Part shown: positions 1-6,292 of the stretch, piece by piece | Layout of the letters: each line of letters begins with the position of its first letter | How positions within the stretch are numbered: the stretch's first letter is position 1 | NCBI GenBank assembly: GCA_903906615.1 | Contig: CAIVKT010000273.1 | Location: forward strand, 1 to 6,292 | Length of the DNA stretch: 6,292 nucleotides | Origin: an uncultured Bacteroidota bacterium | GTDB taxonomy: Bacteria; Bacteroidota; Bacteroidia; Chitinophagales; Chitinophagaceae | Direction: 5' to 3' | Notes under the pieces: generated by a model | Database searches by the model: none | Seen by the model: the letters and a program-made list of their open reading frames with translations, nothing else | Told to the model about the DNA's origin: nothing | Translations under genes and position numbers: made by a program

Positions 1-1381
1 GCCAAAGGGTAGCCGAGTCGTACCAGTCTTTACAGCGCTCATTGCTCATAAAGCCCAGCACCAGGCTGTATGCCACTACAATGCCCAGGATGGTTTTACC
101 GGTCTGCACTTTAGCTTTATCCTCAAAGTAATTGGACACATACCAACCAGCGATCAGGAAGAAACCGAGATAAGGCAGGTAGCCGTAACGGTCCGACACT
201 ATAGCCCCACCCACGGGTATGAATTGGAGCAGCAGCACAATATTGATGATAAAAAAGCCCAGGCCAAAAACTACCAGGCGGTTGTGGCGGGCATACTTCC
301 ATATCATAAATATCAGCGCAAGTACGATAACAGGATACACGTAGAACTGCACTGGCAACGCATCGCTCAGTTTCAACGGATAAGGATAAAAATTGGTAAG
401 TCCCACCGGCACTACAGCCTTCCACAGGTACGTACACAGCGCATAGCAGCCCAGTGCAAAACGCTCAATAGAATTAAAATGTGCATCCAGCGAACCGTAA
501 GCACCCACTACTTTTTGCGCCCTCACAGACCCAAGGCCGAAAGCCAGCGACAATACGAAAAAAGGTATCTTCTCCAGTAACAGCCACAGGTCGAGCTTTA
601 GCTTTTCTGTGCCAATAAGTATAGGTGAGAACGAACCGTTCACTACTCTCTTTTCAAAGTAATCAACAACAAACAATACCACAGGAAAGGTCACCGCAAC
701 AGATTTGCAAAGCAGGGATAGTGTAAATAGTACCAATATGGACACATACCATTTTAATTTACCGCTGCTATCCGTCCTGACATAATTCACATACGCCGTA
801 CAGGCCATCACATAAAACAAGCTGTACAAAATATCCTTTCTGCCCGCAGCCCATGCCACCGACTCCACATGCATAGGGTGTACCCCAAACAATAACGCAG
901 CAACGATAGCGGCAACCGGCCTGCCTGTAAATTTCTTTACAAAAAAGTACACAGCAAGCGTGGTGAGTACATGTGCTATCACACTGTCAAAGTGATAAAT
1001 AAATGGCTGCAAGCCCTTATAACTATATTCTATGGCATAGATAAGAATTGTGAGCGGGTGGTAGTTGCCCATCACGTTGGTGCTAAAATCAAATATTCTC
1101 AGGTAGCCGTCTAACGTACTATTTTTAATGTATTGGTCGGAGATAATGTAGCCAAGGTCGTCCCAGTTGGTGAACTGGTTTTCGAGGCAGGCGTAGTAAG
1201 AAAAGAACGTAACAGCGGCTATACCCAAAAGCACCAAAAGCCGGGTGTTTTTGTTTTTTAAAAAACCGGTATGTACATCCACAGCACTCTTGCCTGCCAC
1301 CTTCGTTTTTTGCGCAGGTGGGGTATTGCGTACAGGTGCATTGCCCGGAGATGTTACAGGGTTGTTCTTTTTCTTTGCCAT
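1..1381 (-). CDS. TMTC-like / GT-C multi-pass membrane glycosyltransferase, N-terminal 460 residues (partial)
   Basis: The reverse strand is open from an ATG at 1381 to the left edge, giving 460 codons with no stop; the C-terminus is outside the window. A polar, basic N-terminal tail (residues 1-46, start MAKKKNN) precedes about 10-12 hydrophobic segments, near 47-64, 130-150, 156-167, 183-200, 211-240, 265-283, 308-326, 345-361, 369-390, 402-418 and 430-446. Family-like motifs in order are NWDD (72-75, the acidic pair expected in the first extracytoplasmic loop of GT-C enzymes), GNYHPLT (105-111), HPMHVESVAW followed by GRKD (168-183), CKSVAVTFP (225-233), FYPYP (331-335), SDRYGYLP (396-403) and CKDWYDSATLW (450-460). 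This pattern matches TMTC-type proteins, which usually carry tetratricopeptide repeats after the last motif. I infer a sugar transferase in the inner membrane acting on exported proteins; donor and acceptor are unknown. The start is supported by GAAGG just upstream, although spacing is tight. No co-directional neighbour is visible. The family is fairly sure, the enzymatic role less so. Confidence 0.8.
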   Translation of the reverse strand, partial: MAKKKNNPVTSPGNAPVRNTPPAQKTKVAGKSAVDVHTGFLKNKNTRLLVLLGIAAVTFFSYYACLENQFTNWDDLGYIISDQYIKNSTLDGYLRIFDFSTNVMGNYHPLTILIYAIEYSYKGLQPFIYHFDSVIAHVLTTLAVYFFVKKFTGRPVAAIVAALLFGVHPMHVESVAWAAGRKDILYSLFYVMACTAYVNYVRTDSSGKLKWYVSILVLFTLSLLCKSVAVTFPVVLFVVDYFEKRVVNGSFSPILIGTEKLKLDLWLLLEKIPFFVLSLAFGLGSVRAQKVVGAYGSLDAHFNSIERFALGCYALCTYLWKAVVPVGLTNFYPYPLKLSDALPVQFYVYPVIVLALIFMIWKYARHNRLVVFGLGFFIINIVLLLQFIPVGGAIVSDRYGYLPYLGFFLIAGWYVSNYFEDKAKVQTGKTILGIVVAYSLVLGFMSNERCKDWYDSATLW

Positions 1382-1520
1382 GCCTTCAGCTGATTATTCT
1401 TTGGCAACTAAAATATAGCTTTTCCCGCTTTTGCAGGTAATTAAAAGTATAAATTCTGTTTCTCACTTATTATATAGCACACATTTATACTCATAATCCG
1501 CTATACCTTCATTCAATTAA

Positions 1521-1528
1521 CAAAATTA
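1521..1528 (-). promoter_or_regulatory. Candidate -7 box for the TMTC-like membrane protein gene
   Basis: On the minus strand this reads TAATTTTG, an exact match to the Bacteroidota -7 consensus TAnnTTTG. It lies about 140 bases ahead of the start at 1381, which would mean a long leader. I see no TTTG-like -33 element at the expected spacing. In an AT-rich intergenic region such an octamer can occur by chance, so this is only a weak candidate. Confidence 0.25.
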
Positions 1529-1571
1529 CGTTATTACCAATAGTTAAAAATAACCGCTACCCCGATTTTAC

Positions 1572-1584
1572 CCCAAATCTTGGG
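1572..1584. repeat. Short inverted repeat CCCAA-N3-TTGGG upstream of mdh
   Basis: A perfect 5-base inverted repeat with a 3-base centre (ATC) lies 22 bases before the mdh -7 box, at about where a -33 element or an operator would sit. Its right arm supplies the only TTG near the -33 position, though the 24-base gap to the -7 box is longer than the usual 19-21. It is short enough to be chance; an operator role is inference. Confidence 0.25.
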
Positions 1585-1606
1585 TTCACATTTCAACTTC
1601 TGCACT

Positions 1607-1614
1607 TATCTTTG
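1607..1614 (+). promoter_or_regulatory. mdh promoter, Bacteroidota-type -7 box
   Basis: TATCTTTG is an exact match to the TAnnTTTG -7 element recognised by the Bacteroidota housekeeping sigma factor. It would place the transcription start near 1618-1621 and give a leader of roughly 35-38 bases before the mdh ATG at 1656, a normal distance. The -33 element is weak: the nearest TTG (1580-1582) is a few bases too far upstream. Confidence 0.6.
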
Positions 1615-1655
1615 CGGCGTCTTTTTAATTCCTTAACTCAAAAAACATAAATTAA

Positions 1656-2591
1656 ATGAAAGTAACCGTAGTGGGTGCCGGCGCAGTAGGCGCAACATGT
1701 GCCGACAATATAGCCCGTAGGGAACTGGTTGAAGAACTGGTATTGGTAGACATCAAGGAAGGATTTGCTGAAGGTAAGGCGCTCGACATCATGCAGACCT
1801 CATCATTGCTTGGCTTTGATACCCGTGTTGTTGGTGTCACCAACGATTACTCTAAAACAGCTAATTCGGACGTTTGCGTGATCACTTCAGGTATACCCCG
1901 CAAGCCCGGTATGACCCGCGAAGAGCTGATAGGCACCAACGCCCGCATTGTAGAAGATGTGTGCAAAAGCCTGCTCCAGTACTCTCCTAATACCATCATC
2001 GTGGTGATATCCAACCCTATGGATACTATGACCTACCTCGCACTGAAATCAACAGGGCTGCCAAAGAACCGCATCATAGGCATGGGCGGCATATTAGACA
2101 GCGCGCGTTTCAAATGCTATATACAGAAAGAACTGAATTGCTCGCCTAATGACCTGCACGCTGTAGTAATAGGCGGCCATGGCGACACTACGATGATACC
2201 ACTTACCCGCCTCGCTACCGTGAACGGCACGCCGGTATCTAATATGATAGACGCTGACAAGCTGAAGCAAATAGCGGCTGATACTATGGTAGGCGGCGCT
2301 ACACTTACCAAGCTGCTCGGTACATCGGCATGGTATGCACCGGGCGCAGCAGGAGCTGCACTGGTAGAGTCTATCATCCGCAACGAAAAGAAAGTATTCC
2401 CTTGCTGCGTGGCGCTGGATGGCGAATACGGCCAGTCTGACATATGCCTCGGCGTACCCGTGGTTATCGGAAAGAATGGCGTAGAAAAGATCATAGACTA
2501 CAAGCTGAACGCTGAAGAGCAGGAAGCCTTCAATAAATCGGCAGAAGCAGTACGCAGCATGAACAAAGTGCTGGAAACACTGGTAGCTTAA
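1656..2591 (+). CDS. mdh: Malate dehydrogenase (NAD-dependent, LDH-like type)
   Basis: This 311-residue protein has the usual length of the LDH-like malate dehydrogenases, which interconvert malate and oxaloacetate with NAD in the cytoplasm as the last TCA-cycle step. The Rossmann dinucleotide motif is GAGAVGA (7-13), with Asp32 at the end of the second strand favouring NAD over NADP. The substrate loop GIPRKPGMTR (79-88) has Arg82 where lactate dehydrogenases have Gln, which marks it as malate- rather than lactate-specific; Arg88 is the second substrate arginine of the loop. Further along are Asn120 in SNP (119-121), the Asp148/Arg151 pair in LDSAR, and the catalytic His175 in GGHGD (173-177). 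All key residues are present, with no frameshift. The ATG follows an A-rich leader (AAATTAA) without a Shine-Dalgarno, as is common in this phylum. The gene is monocistronic: its own promoter lies upstream and terminators follow the stop within 40-120 bases. Confidence 0.96.
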   Translation: MKVTVVGAGAVGATCADNIARRELVEELVLVDIKEGFAEGKALDIMQTSSLLGFDTRVVGVTNDYSKTANSDVCVITSGIPRKPGMTREELIGTNARIVEDVCKSLLQYSPNTIIVVISNPMDTMTYLALKSTGLPKNRIIGMGGILDSARFKCYIQKELNCSPNDLHAVVIGGHGDTTMIPLTRLATVNGTPVSNMIDADKLKQIAADTMVGGATLTKLLGTSAWYAPGAAGAALVESIIRNEKKVFPCCVALDGEYGQSDICLGVPVVIGKNGVEKIIDYKLNAEEQEAFNKSAEAVRSMNKVLETLVA

Positions 2592-2594
2592 TGG

Positions 2595-2624
2595 CTCAAT
2601 AGCGTAATTGCTCAATGACTCAAT
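2595..2624. repeat. Three short CTCAAT direct repeats after mdh
   Basis: CTCAAT occurs at 2595-2600, 2611-2616 and 2619-2624, two copies preceded by GG or TG and one by GA, just after the mdh stop codon. The unit is only six bases and the spacing irregular (16 and 8 bases). It may be a decayed simple repeat of a spacer; no function is visible. Confidence 0.35.
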
Positions 2625-2627
2625 TTC

Positions 2628-2664
2628 AGAAACGCTTCGCTACTTGCGAGGCGTTTCTATTTTC
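2628..2664 (+). terminator. Hairpin downstream of mdh, probable intrinsic terminator
   Basis: Arms AGAAACGCTTCGC (2628-2640) and GCGAGGCGTTTCT (2646-2658) pair over 13 positions with one G-T wobble, around a 5-base loop. ATTTTC follows, a short and imperfect U-tract on the plus strand. On the minus strand the stem is followed by TGAAATTG, so termination there would be weaker. It lies 36 bases past the mdh stop. Confidence 0.6.
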
Positions 2665-2685
2665 TGCAAAACATTCCCGCAACAC

Positions 2686-2709
2686 AAAAGCCACCTCGCG
2701 GTGGCTTTT
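2686..2709. terminator. Bidirectional intrinsic terminator between mdh and metK
   Basis: AAAAGCCACC (2686-2695) and GGTGGCTTTT (2700-2709) form a perfect 10-base-pair inverted repeat around the 4-base loop TCGC. The GC-rich core flanked by four A on the left and four T on the right gives a hairpin plus U-tract in both directions, fitting the convergent genes: backup for mdh on the plus strand and the main terminator for metK, about 25 bases past its stop, on the minus strand. Confidence 0.85.
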
Positions 2710-2734
2710 GCTATTTAGTATTTATCAGTAATGA

Positions 2735-3988
2735 TTATTTCAGCTTAAAGGCTTTCTTTACCTTAGCTACGTAGTCCAGCTTCTCCCATGTAAAAAGCTC
2801 CACCTGCATTTTCTTAGTGGTCCCGCTTGCACTTTTGAAGGTCTTGGTTACGGTTACCGGCGTACGGCCCATGTGGCCATAAGCAGCACATTCGCTATAC
2901 ATAGGCTGGCGCAGCTTCAGGCGCTCTTCAATGAAGTAAGGGCGCATATCAAATATCTCGCTCACCTTCTTACCTATTTCGCCATCGGTCATTTTTACTG
3001 TAGCTGTACCCTTGGTATCCACATAGATGCTTGTTGGCTTAGCCACACCTATTGCGTAAGACACCTGCACCAGCACTTCGCTGCACAGGCCTGCCGCTAC
3101 CAGGTTCTTGGCTATATGCCTGGTGGCATATGCTGCAGAACGGTCCACCTTACTCGGGTCTTTGCCGGAGAATGCGCCACCACCGTGCGCGCCCTTGCCA
3201 CCGTAGGTGTCCACGATGATCTTGCGGCCGGTAAGCCCTGTATCGCCATGCGGGCCGCCTATTACGAACTTGCCTGTAGGGTTTACGTGGTAGGTGATCT
3301 TGTCATTGAATAAATGCTTGTGCTGCGGATAGCTCTTCAGCACACGTGGTATCAGTATGGTCTTTACATCCTTAGTGATGCGCTCCTGCATTTTCTTTTC
3401 TTCAGCAAAGTCATCATGCTGTGTAGAGATCACTATAGCGTCTATGCGCACAGGCTTGTTGTCGTCGCTGTATTCCAGTGTCACCTGGCTTTTGGCATCG
3501 GGGCGCAGGTATTTCATCTGCTTGCCTTCGCGGCGTATCTCGGCCAGTTGCAGCAACAGGTTATGCGCGAGGTCCAGCGCCAGTGGCATATAGTTGTCGG
3601 TTTCGTTTGTGGCGTAACCGAACATCATACCCTGGTCACCAGCGCCCTGGTCTTCTTTCTTTTTCTTTTCCACACCCTGGTTGATGTCGGCGCTCTGCTC
3701 GTGTATGGCAGAAAGCACACCGCAGGAATGCGCTTCAAACATATATTCGCTCTTGGTGTAGCCTATTTTCGCTATCACTTCGCGCGCTATGGTTTGCACA
3801 TCTATGTAGGTATTGCATTTCACCTCGCCCGCCAATACTACCTGGCCGGTGGTCACAAGCGTTTCGCACGCGATCTTTGAGTTCGGGTCCCACGCAAGGA
3901 AGTTATCGACCAACGCATCTGATATCTGGTCAGCCACTTTATCAGGATGCCCTTCAGACACTGATTCTGATGTAAATAGATAAGACAT
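2735..3988 (-). CDS. metK: S-adenosylmethionine synthetase (methionine adenosyltransferase)
   Basis: This complete 417-residue protein makes S-adenosylmethionine from methionine and ATP in the cytoplasm, releasing phosphate and pyrophosphate; SAM is the cell's main methyl donor. Family landmarks are GHPDK (13-17, ATP and metal binding), the first signature [11 protein letters not shown] (115-125), [13 protein letters not shown] (244-256) and the glycine-rich second signature GGGAFSGKD (269-277), followed by [10 protein letters not shown]. It is about 30 residues longer than the E. coli enzyme (384 aa), which I believe is usual for Bacteroidota. The start at 3988 opens directly with [17 protein letters not shown], the conserved family N-terminus, and follows an A/T-rich leader (ATTTTAAAA) with no Shine-Dalgarno. 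It converges with mdh, sharing the bidirectional terminator, and diverges from uvrA. I could not recognise a SAM riboswitch in the 219-base leader region. No missing residue or disruption was seen. Confidence 0.97.
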   Translation of the reverse strand: MSYLFTSESVSEGHPDKVADQISDALVDNFLAWDPNSKIACETLVTTGQVVLAGEVKCNTYIDVQTIAREVIAKIGYTKSEYMFEAHSCGVLSAIHEQSADINQGVEKKKKEDQGAGDQGMMFGYATNETDNYMPLALDLAHNLLLQLAEIRREGKQMKYLRPDAKSQVTLEYSDDNKPVRIDAIVISTQHDDFAEEKKMQERITKDVKTILIPRVLKSYPQHKHLFNDKITYHVNPTGKFVIGGPHGDTGLTGRKIIVDTYGGKGAHGGGAFSGKDPSKVDRSAAYATRHIAKNLVAAGLCSEVLVQVSYAIGVAKPTSIYVDTKGTATVKMTDGEIGKKVSEIFDMRPYFIEERLKLRQPMYSECAAYGHMGRTPVTVTKTFKSASGTTKKMQVELFTWEKLDYVAKVKKAFKLK

Positions 3989-4185
3989 TTTTAAAATAAT
4001 CGGTTTTTGATGAATGAATAGGGGCGCAATTTATGAATTGTTTAGGTGCATTACAACTTTTGGTTTTATATATTAACATTGTTATCCCCAAAACAAGGCA
4101 ATTGACAGCTAAACAGTGTTTTCATGCTCCATATTCCTTAACTATTTATACAGAATTATATCGGGTGCTTTTGCCCCTTAACCCT

Positions 4186-4193
4186 TAAATTTG
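4186..4193 (+). promoter_or_regulatory. Candidate -7 box for uvrA
   Basis: TAAATTTG matches the Bacteroidota TAnnTTTG -7 consensus exactly. Its position is awkward: transcription would begin around 4197-4200, in or next to the ribosome binding site and only about 8-11 bases before the ATG. No well-spaced -33 element is seen. It may be real with a near-leaderless transcript, or a chance match. Confidence 0.3.
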
Positions 4194-4197
4194 TAGC

Positions 4198-4202
4198 AGG
4201 AG
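4198..4202 (+). promoter_or_regulatory. Shine-Dalgarno-like site of uvrA
   Basis: AGGAG lies five bases before the ATG at 4208, a good spacing. Strong Shine-Dalgarno sites are uncommon in Bacteroidota and absent from mdh and metK here, so this one is useful: it supports the upstream ATG, and hence the long N-terminal extension, as the true start. Confidence 0.6.
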
Positions 4203-4207
4203 CAATT

Positions 4208-6292
4208 ATGGCTGAAAAGAAAATAACAAGCAAAAAAGCAGTACAGAAAGAAACAGTTGCTGTCCCTAAAAAGGCAGCAAAGCACATACAAGGTATTTCC
4301 GCACCGGAGGTGGAGCATAACGCCCCCGAAGACAACCCGGCAGACAACAACACAGATGCCATATTCATAAAGGGTGCGCGTATGCACAACCTGAAGAATG
4401 TGGACGTAGCCATACCCCGCAATAAGCTGGTGGTAGTAACGGGCGTGAGCGGCAGCGGCAAATCTTCCCTCACCATGGATACCCTCTTTGCCGAAGGCCA
4501 GCGCCGCTACGCCGAGAGCCTGAGCGCCTATGCGCGCCAGTTCCTCATGCGCATGGACAAGCCCGATGTGGACTACATACGCGGCATATGCCCCGCCATA
4601 GCCATAGAGCAGAAGGTAACCACGCGCACACCCCGCAGCACTGTGGGCAGCATGACGGAGATATACGACTACCTGCGGCTGCTTTTTGCACGTGTGGGCA
4701 AGACCTACTCGCCCGTCAGCGGCAAGGAAGTGAAGAAAGATACGGTAACGGATGTGGTGGAGTTTGTAAAGGGGCTGCCCAAGGGTGCGAAAGTACAGTT
4801 CATCGTACCGCTCGTAACCCGCTACAAGCGCACTGTTGAGGAAGAGCTGAACATACTGATGCAAAAGGGCTTCAGCCGTATATATGTGCCTGCCCTTGAC
4901 GAAAAACCCATAAGAATAGAAGATGTGCTGGAAGGCACAGTAAAAGTAGGCAAGGCAAAGGCCAACCTGCTCATAGACCGTATAGTGGCCAAAGAAGAAT
5001 TTGACGAAGACGACCTGCACCGCCTGGCCGATAGCATACAAACAGCTTTCTACGAAAGCGAGGGCGAATGCCTCGTAGATGTGGATGGCAAGATACATAT
5101 CTTCAATAACCGCTTTGAGGCCGATGGTATCCTGTTCGACGAGCCTACGCCCAACCTCTTTTCTTTCAACAACCCCTATGGCGCATGTCCCGTATGCGAA
5201 GGCTTCGGGCAGGTGCTGGGTATTGATGATGGCCTGGTTATACCCGATAAACGCCTGAGTGTGTACGATGGCGCTGTGGTATGCTGGCGCGGCGAAAAGA
5301 TGAGTGAATGGCAGCAGGCATTTATCCGCTCGGCCTCCAAATTCGATTTCCCCATACACACCCCCATTGCCGACCTAACCACTGAGCAGTACAAGCTACT
5401 GTGGGAAGGCAACAGCAAGGTAAATGGCATCAAAGACTTCTTTGAAATGGTGGAGCAAAACCTGTACAAAGTACAGTACCGGGTAATGCAGGCCCGCTAC
5501 CGTGGCCGCACCACCTGCCCCACCTGCAATGGCACCCGCCTGCGCAAGGAGGCCCTGTATGTAAAGATCAACAACGCCACCATAGCCGACCTGATGTTCC
5601 GCCCCGCCGATGAACTGTATGACTGGCTGCAAAATATAAAGCTTACCCCCAACGAGCAAAGCATAGGCAAGCGCATACTCACCGAAGTGAACCAGCGCAT
5701 GAGAACATTGCTGGATGTGGGCCTGAGCTATCTGTCCCTTAGCCGCCTTGCCAATACGCTATCCGGCGGCGAGAGCCAACGCATACAACTCACCAAGTTC
5801 CTGGGCAGCAACCTTACAGACTCCCTGTACATACTCGATGAGCCGAGCATAGGCTTGCACAGCAGGGACACCGAGCGCCTCATAGGCGTGCTCAAATCCC
5901 TCCGCGACCTGGGCAATACTGTGGTCGTAGTGGAGCATGACGAGCTGATGATGCGCGAGGCCGACCACATCATAGATATGGGGCCGCTGGCCAGCCACCT
6001 GGGTGGCGAAGTAGTGGCCGCAGGAACTTATAAAGAACTGATAGCCCATAAAGACAGCCTTACCGGCAAGTACCTGAGTGGCGAATACAAAATAGAACCA
6101 CCCAAAATAAAAAGAAAGCCTACCGGCAAAATAAGAATAGAAGGCTGCAAGCAAAATAACCTCAAAGACATTAATGTAGACTTTCCGCTGAATGTGCTAT
6201 GCGTGGTAACGGGCGTGAGCGGCAGTGGCAAAACAACACTGGTAAAGCAAACGTTGTACCCTGCCCTGCAAAAGCACTATGGAGAAAGCGCC
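4208..6292 (+). CDS. uvrA: Excinuclease ABC subunit UvrA, first 695 residues (partial)
   Basis: UvrA is the damage-sensing ATPase of nucleotide excision repair; as a dimer with UvrB it scans DNA and loads UvrB at lesions. The frame is open from ATG 4208 to the right edge, about 72% of the usual ~940-960 residues. Domains in order: a Lys/Ala/Pro-rich extension (1-50); Walker A GVSGSGKSS (79-87) followed by DTLFAEGQRRYAESLSAYAR; the UvrB-binding region with IAIEQK and PRSTVGS; an insert ending FSFNNPYGACPVC (Cys327, Cys330); RTTCPTCNGTRL; the ABC signature LSGGESQR (518-525); Walker B LYILDEPSIGLH (540-551); the switch His577 in VEHD; and the second ABC half starting with Walker A GVSGSGKTT (669-677). 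The second zinc module and remaining ATPase motifs are outside the window. Two oddities are seen: the first zinc module lacks its first CxxC pair, and the N-terminus is about 48 residues longer than in E. coli UvrA. A UvrA paralogue in the same genome is possible, but motifs fit the canonical type. Confidence 0.96.
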   Translation, partial: MAEKKITSKKAVQKETVAVPKKAAKHIQGISAPEVEHNAPEDNPADNNTDAIFIKGARMHNLKNVDVAIPRNKLVVVTGVSGSGKSSLTMDTLFAEGQRRYAESLSAYARQFLMRMDKPDVDYIRGICPAIAIEQKVTTRTPRSTVGSMTEIYDYLRLLFARVGKTYSPVSGKEVKKDTVTDVVEFVKGLPKGAKVQFIVPLVTRYKRTVEEELNILMQKGFSRIYVPALDEKPIRIEDVLEGTVKVGKAKANLLIDRIVAKEEFDEDDLHRLADSIQTAFYESEGECLVDVDGKIHIFNNRFEADGILFDEPTPNLFSFNNPYGACPVCEGFGQVLGIDDGLVIPDKRLSVYDGAVVCWRGEKMSEWQQAFIRSASKFDFPIHTPIADLTTEQYKLLWEGNSKVNGIKDFFEMVEQNLYKVQYRVMQARYRGRTTCPTCNGTRLRKEALYVKINNATIADLMFRPADELYDWLQNIKLTPNEQSIGKRILTEVNQRMRTLLDVGLSYLSLSRLANTLSGGESQRIQLTKFLGSNLTDSLYILDEPSIGLHSRDTERLIGVLKSLRDLGNTVVVVEHDELMMREADHIIDMGPLASHLGGEVVAAGTYKELIAHKDSLTGKYLSGEYKIEPPKIKRKPTGKIRIEGCKQNNLKDINVDFPLNVLCVVTGVSGSGKTTLVKQTLYPALQKHYGESA

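Larger units (their letters stand above)
1382..1655. other. Divergent intergenic region between the membrane protein gene and mdh
   Basis: This 274-base AT-rich stretch separates the oppositely directed starts at 1381 (minus) and 1656 (plus), so it must hold the control signals of both genes. I see the mdh -7 box, a small CCCAA-N3-TTGGG palindrome, and one weak minus-strand -7 candidate. No RNA gene, convincing riboswitch fold or short coding frame stands out. Confidence 0.7.
3989..4207. other. Divergent intergenic region between metK and uvrA
   Basis: This 219-base AT-rich region must drive metK leftwards and uvrA rightwards. I see one plus-strand TAnnTTTG octamer close to the uvrA start and no exact minus-strand match for metK. 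No clear SOS/LexA-type palindrome is visible in front of uvrA, and no convincing riboswitch fold in front of metK, but a covariance-model search would be needed for the latter. Confidence 0.65.

Noticed and set aside
224..580. A 118-codon plus-strand open frame in the first kilobase
   Set aside because: It is antisense to the TMTC-like membrane protein gene, whose motifs run without a break through this region; its translation has no recognisable feature.
2094..2615. A 173-codon minus-strand open frame inside mdh, and a shorter one at 2117-2494
   Set aside because: They lie fully antisense to mdh, whose catalytic residues are all intact; the translations are rich in Cys, Tyr and His with no recognisable domain.
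3314..3880. Plus-strand open frames antisense to metK (up to 188 codons)
   Set aside because: They are shadows of metK on the opposite strand, with Cys/His/Tyr-rich composition and no motif; metK is complete and canonical.
4102..4107. TTGACA, a perfect E. coli-type -35 hexamer ahead of uvrA
   Set aside because: No TATAAT-like element lies 16-18 bases downstream, and the Bacteroidota housekeeping sigma factor uses a different consensus.
4163..4177. Small hairpin GGGTGC-TTTT-GCCCC upstream of uvrA
   Set aside because: Only five pairs with a bulge, no U-tract and no gene ending nearby on the plus strand, so it is not a terminator and is probably chance.
3989..4207. Possible SAM riboswitch in the metK leader
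   Set aside because: I could not find a convincing conserved core or pseudoknot by eye. A covariance-model search with the SAM riboswitch families would decide; a significant hit would overturn this.
4178..5359. A 393-codon minus-strand open frame antisense to uvrA
   Set aside because: Long, but it mirrors the codon pattern of uvrA, and its translation is Tyr/His/Ala-rich with no domain or plausible start signal. The uvrA frame has every expected UvrA motif.

Overview
The window reads as ordinary chromosomal DNA of a Bacteroidota bacterium, most likely the Chitinophagales/Chitinophagaceae side of the phylum. Reasons: a textbook Bacteroidota -7 box (TAnnTTTG) sits ahead of mdh; most starts have A-rich leaders instead of a Shine-Dalgarno; the MDH, MetK (417 aa) and UvrA sequences are of the type I associate with this phylum; and isoleucine is written largely as ATA. 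The taxonomic call is inference, since no rRNA or other marker is present.

Layout, left to right: (1) positions 1-1381, minus strand: the N-terminal 460 residues of a multi-pass membrane protein resembling the TMTC / GT-C glycosyltransferase family; its C-terminus lies beyond the left edge. (2) 1382-1655: a divergent intergenic region with a good candidate promoter for mdh and a weak one for the membrane protein. (3) 1656-2591, plus: mdh, a complete NAD-dependent malate dehydrogenase. (4) 2592-2734: a short convergent intergenic region with two hairpins, one an almost ideal bidirectional intrinsic terminator. (5) 2735-3988, minus: metK, a complete S-adenosylmethionine synthetase. (6) 3989-4207: a divergent intergenic region. 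(7) 4208-6292, plus: uvrA, the first 695 codons of the excinuclease ABC subunit A, running off the right edge before the second signature module and the C-terminal end.

The four genes alternate strand (-,+,-,+), so each should be transcribed on its own and no operon is visible. They serve unrelated housekeeping roles: envelope glycosylation (inferred), TCA cycle, methyl-donor synthesis and nucleotide excision repair. I found no mobile element, CRISPR array, tRNA, rRNA, defence gene or new system. The two partial genes at the edges, the membrane protein and uvrA, together make up more than half of the window. The points most worth checking are the missing first CxxC pair of the UvrA zinc module, the basic ~50-residue UvrA N-terminal extension, and the TMTC-like protein.
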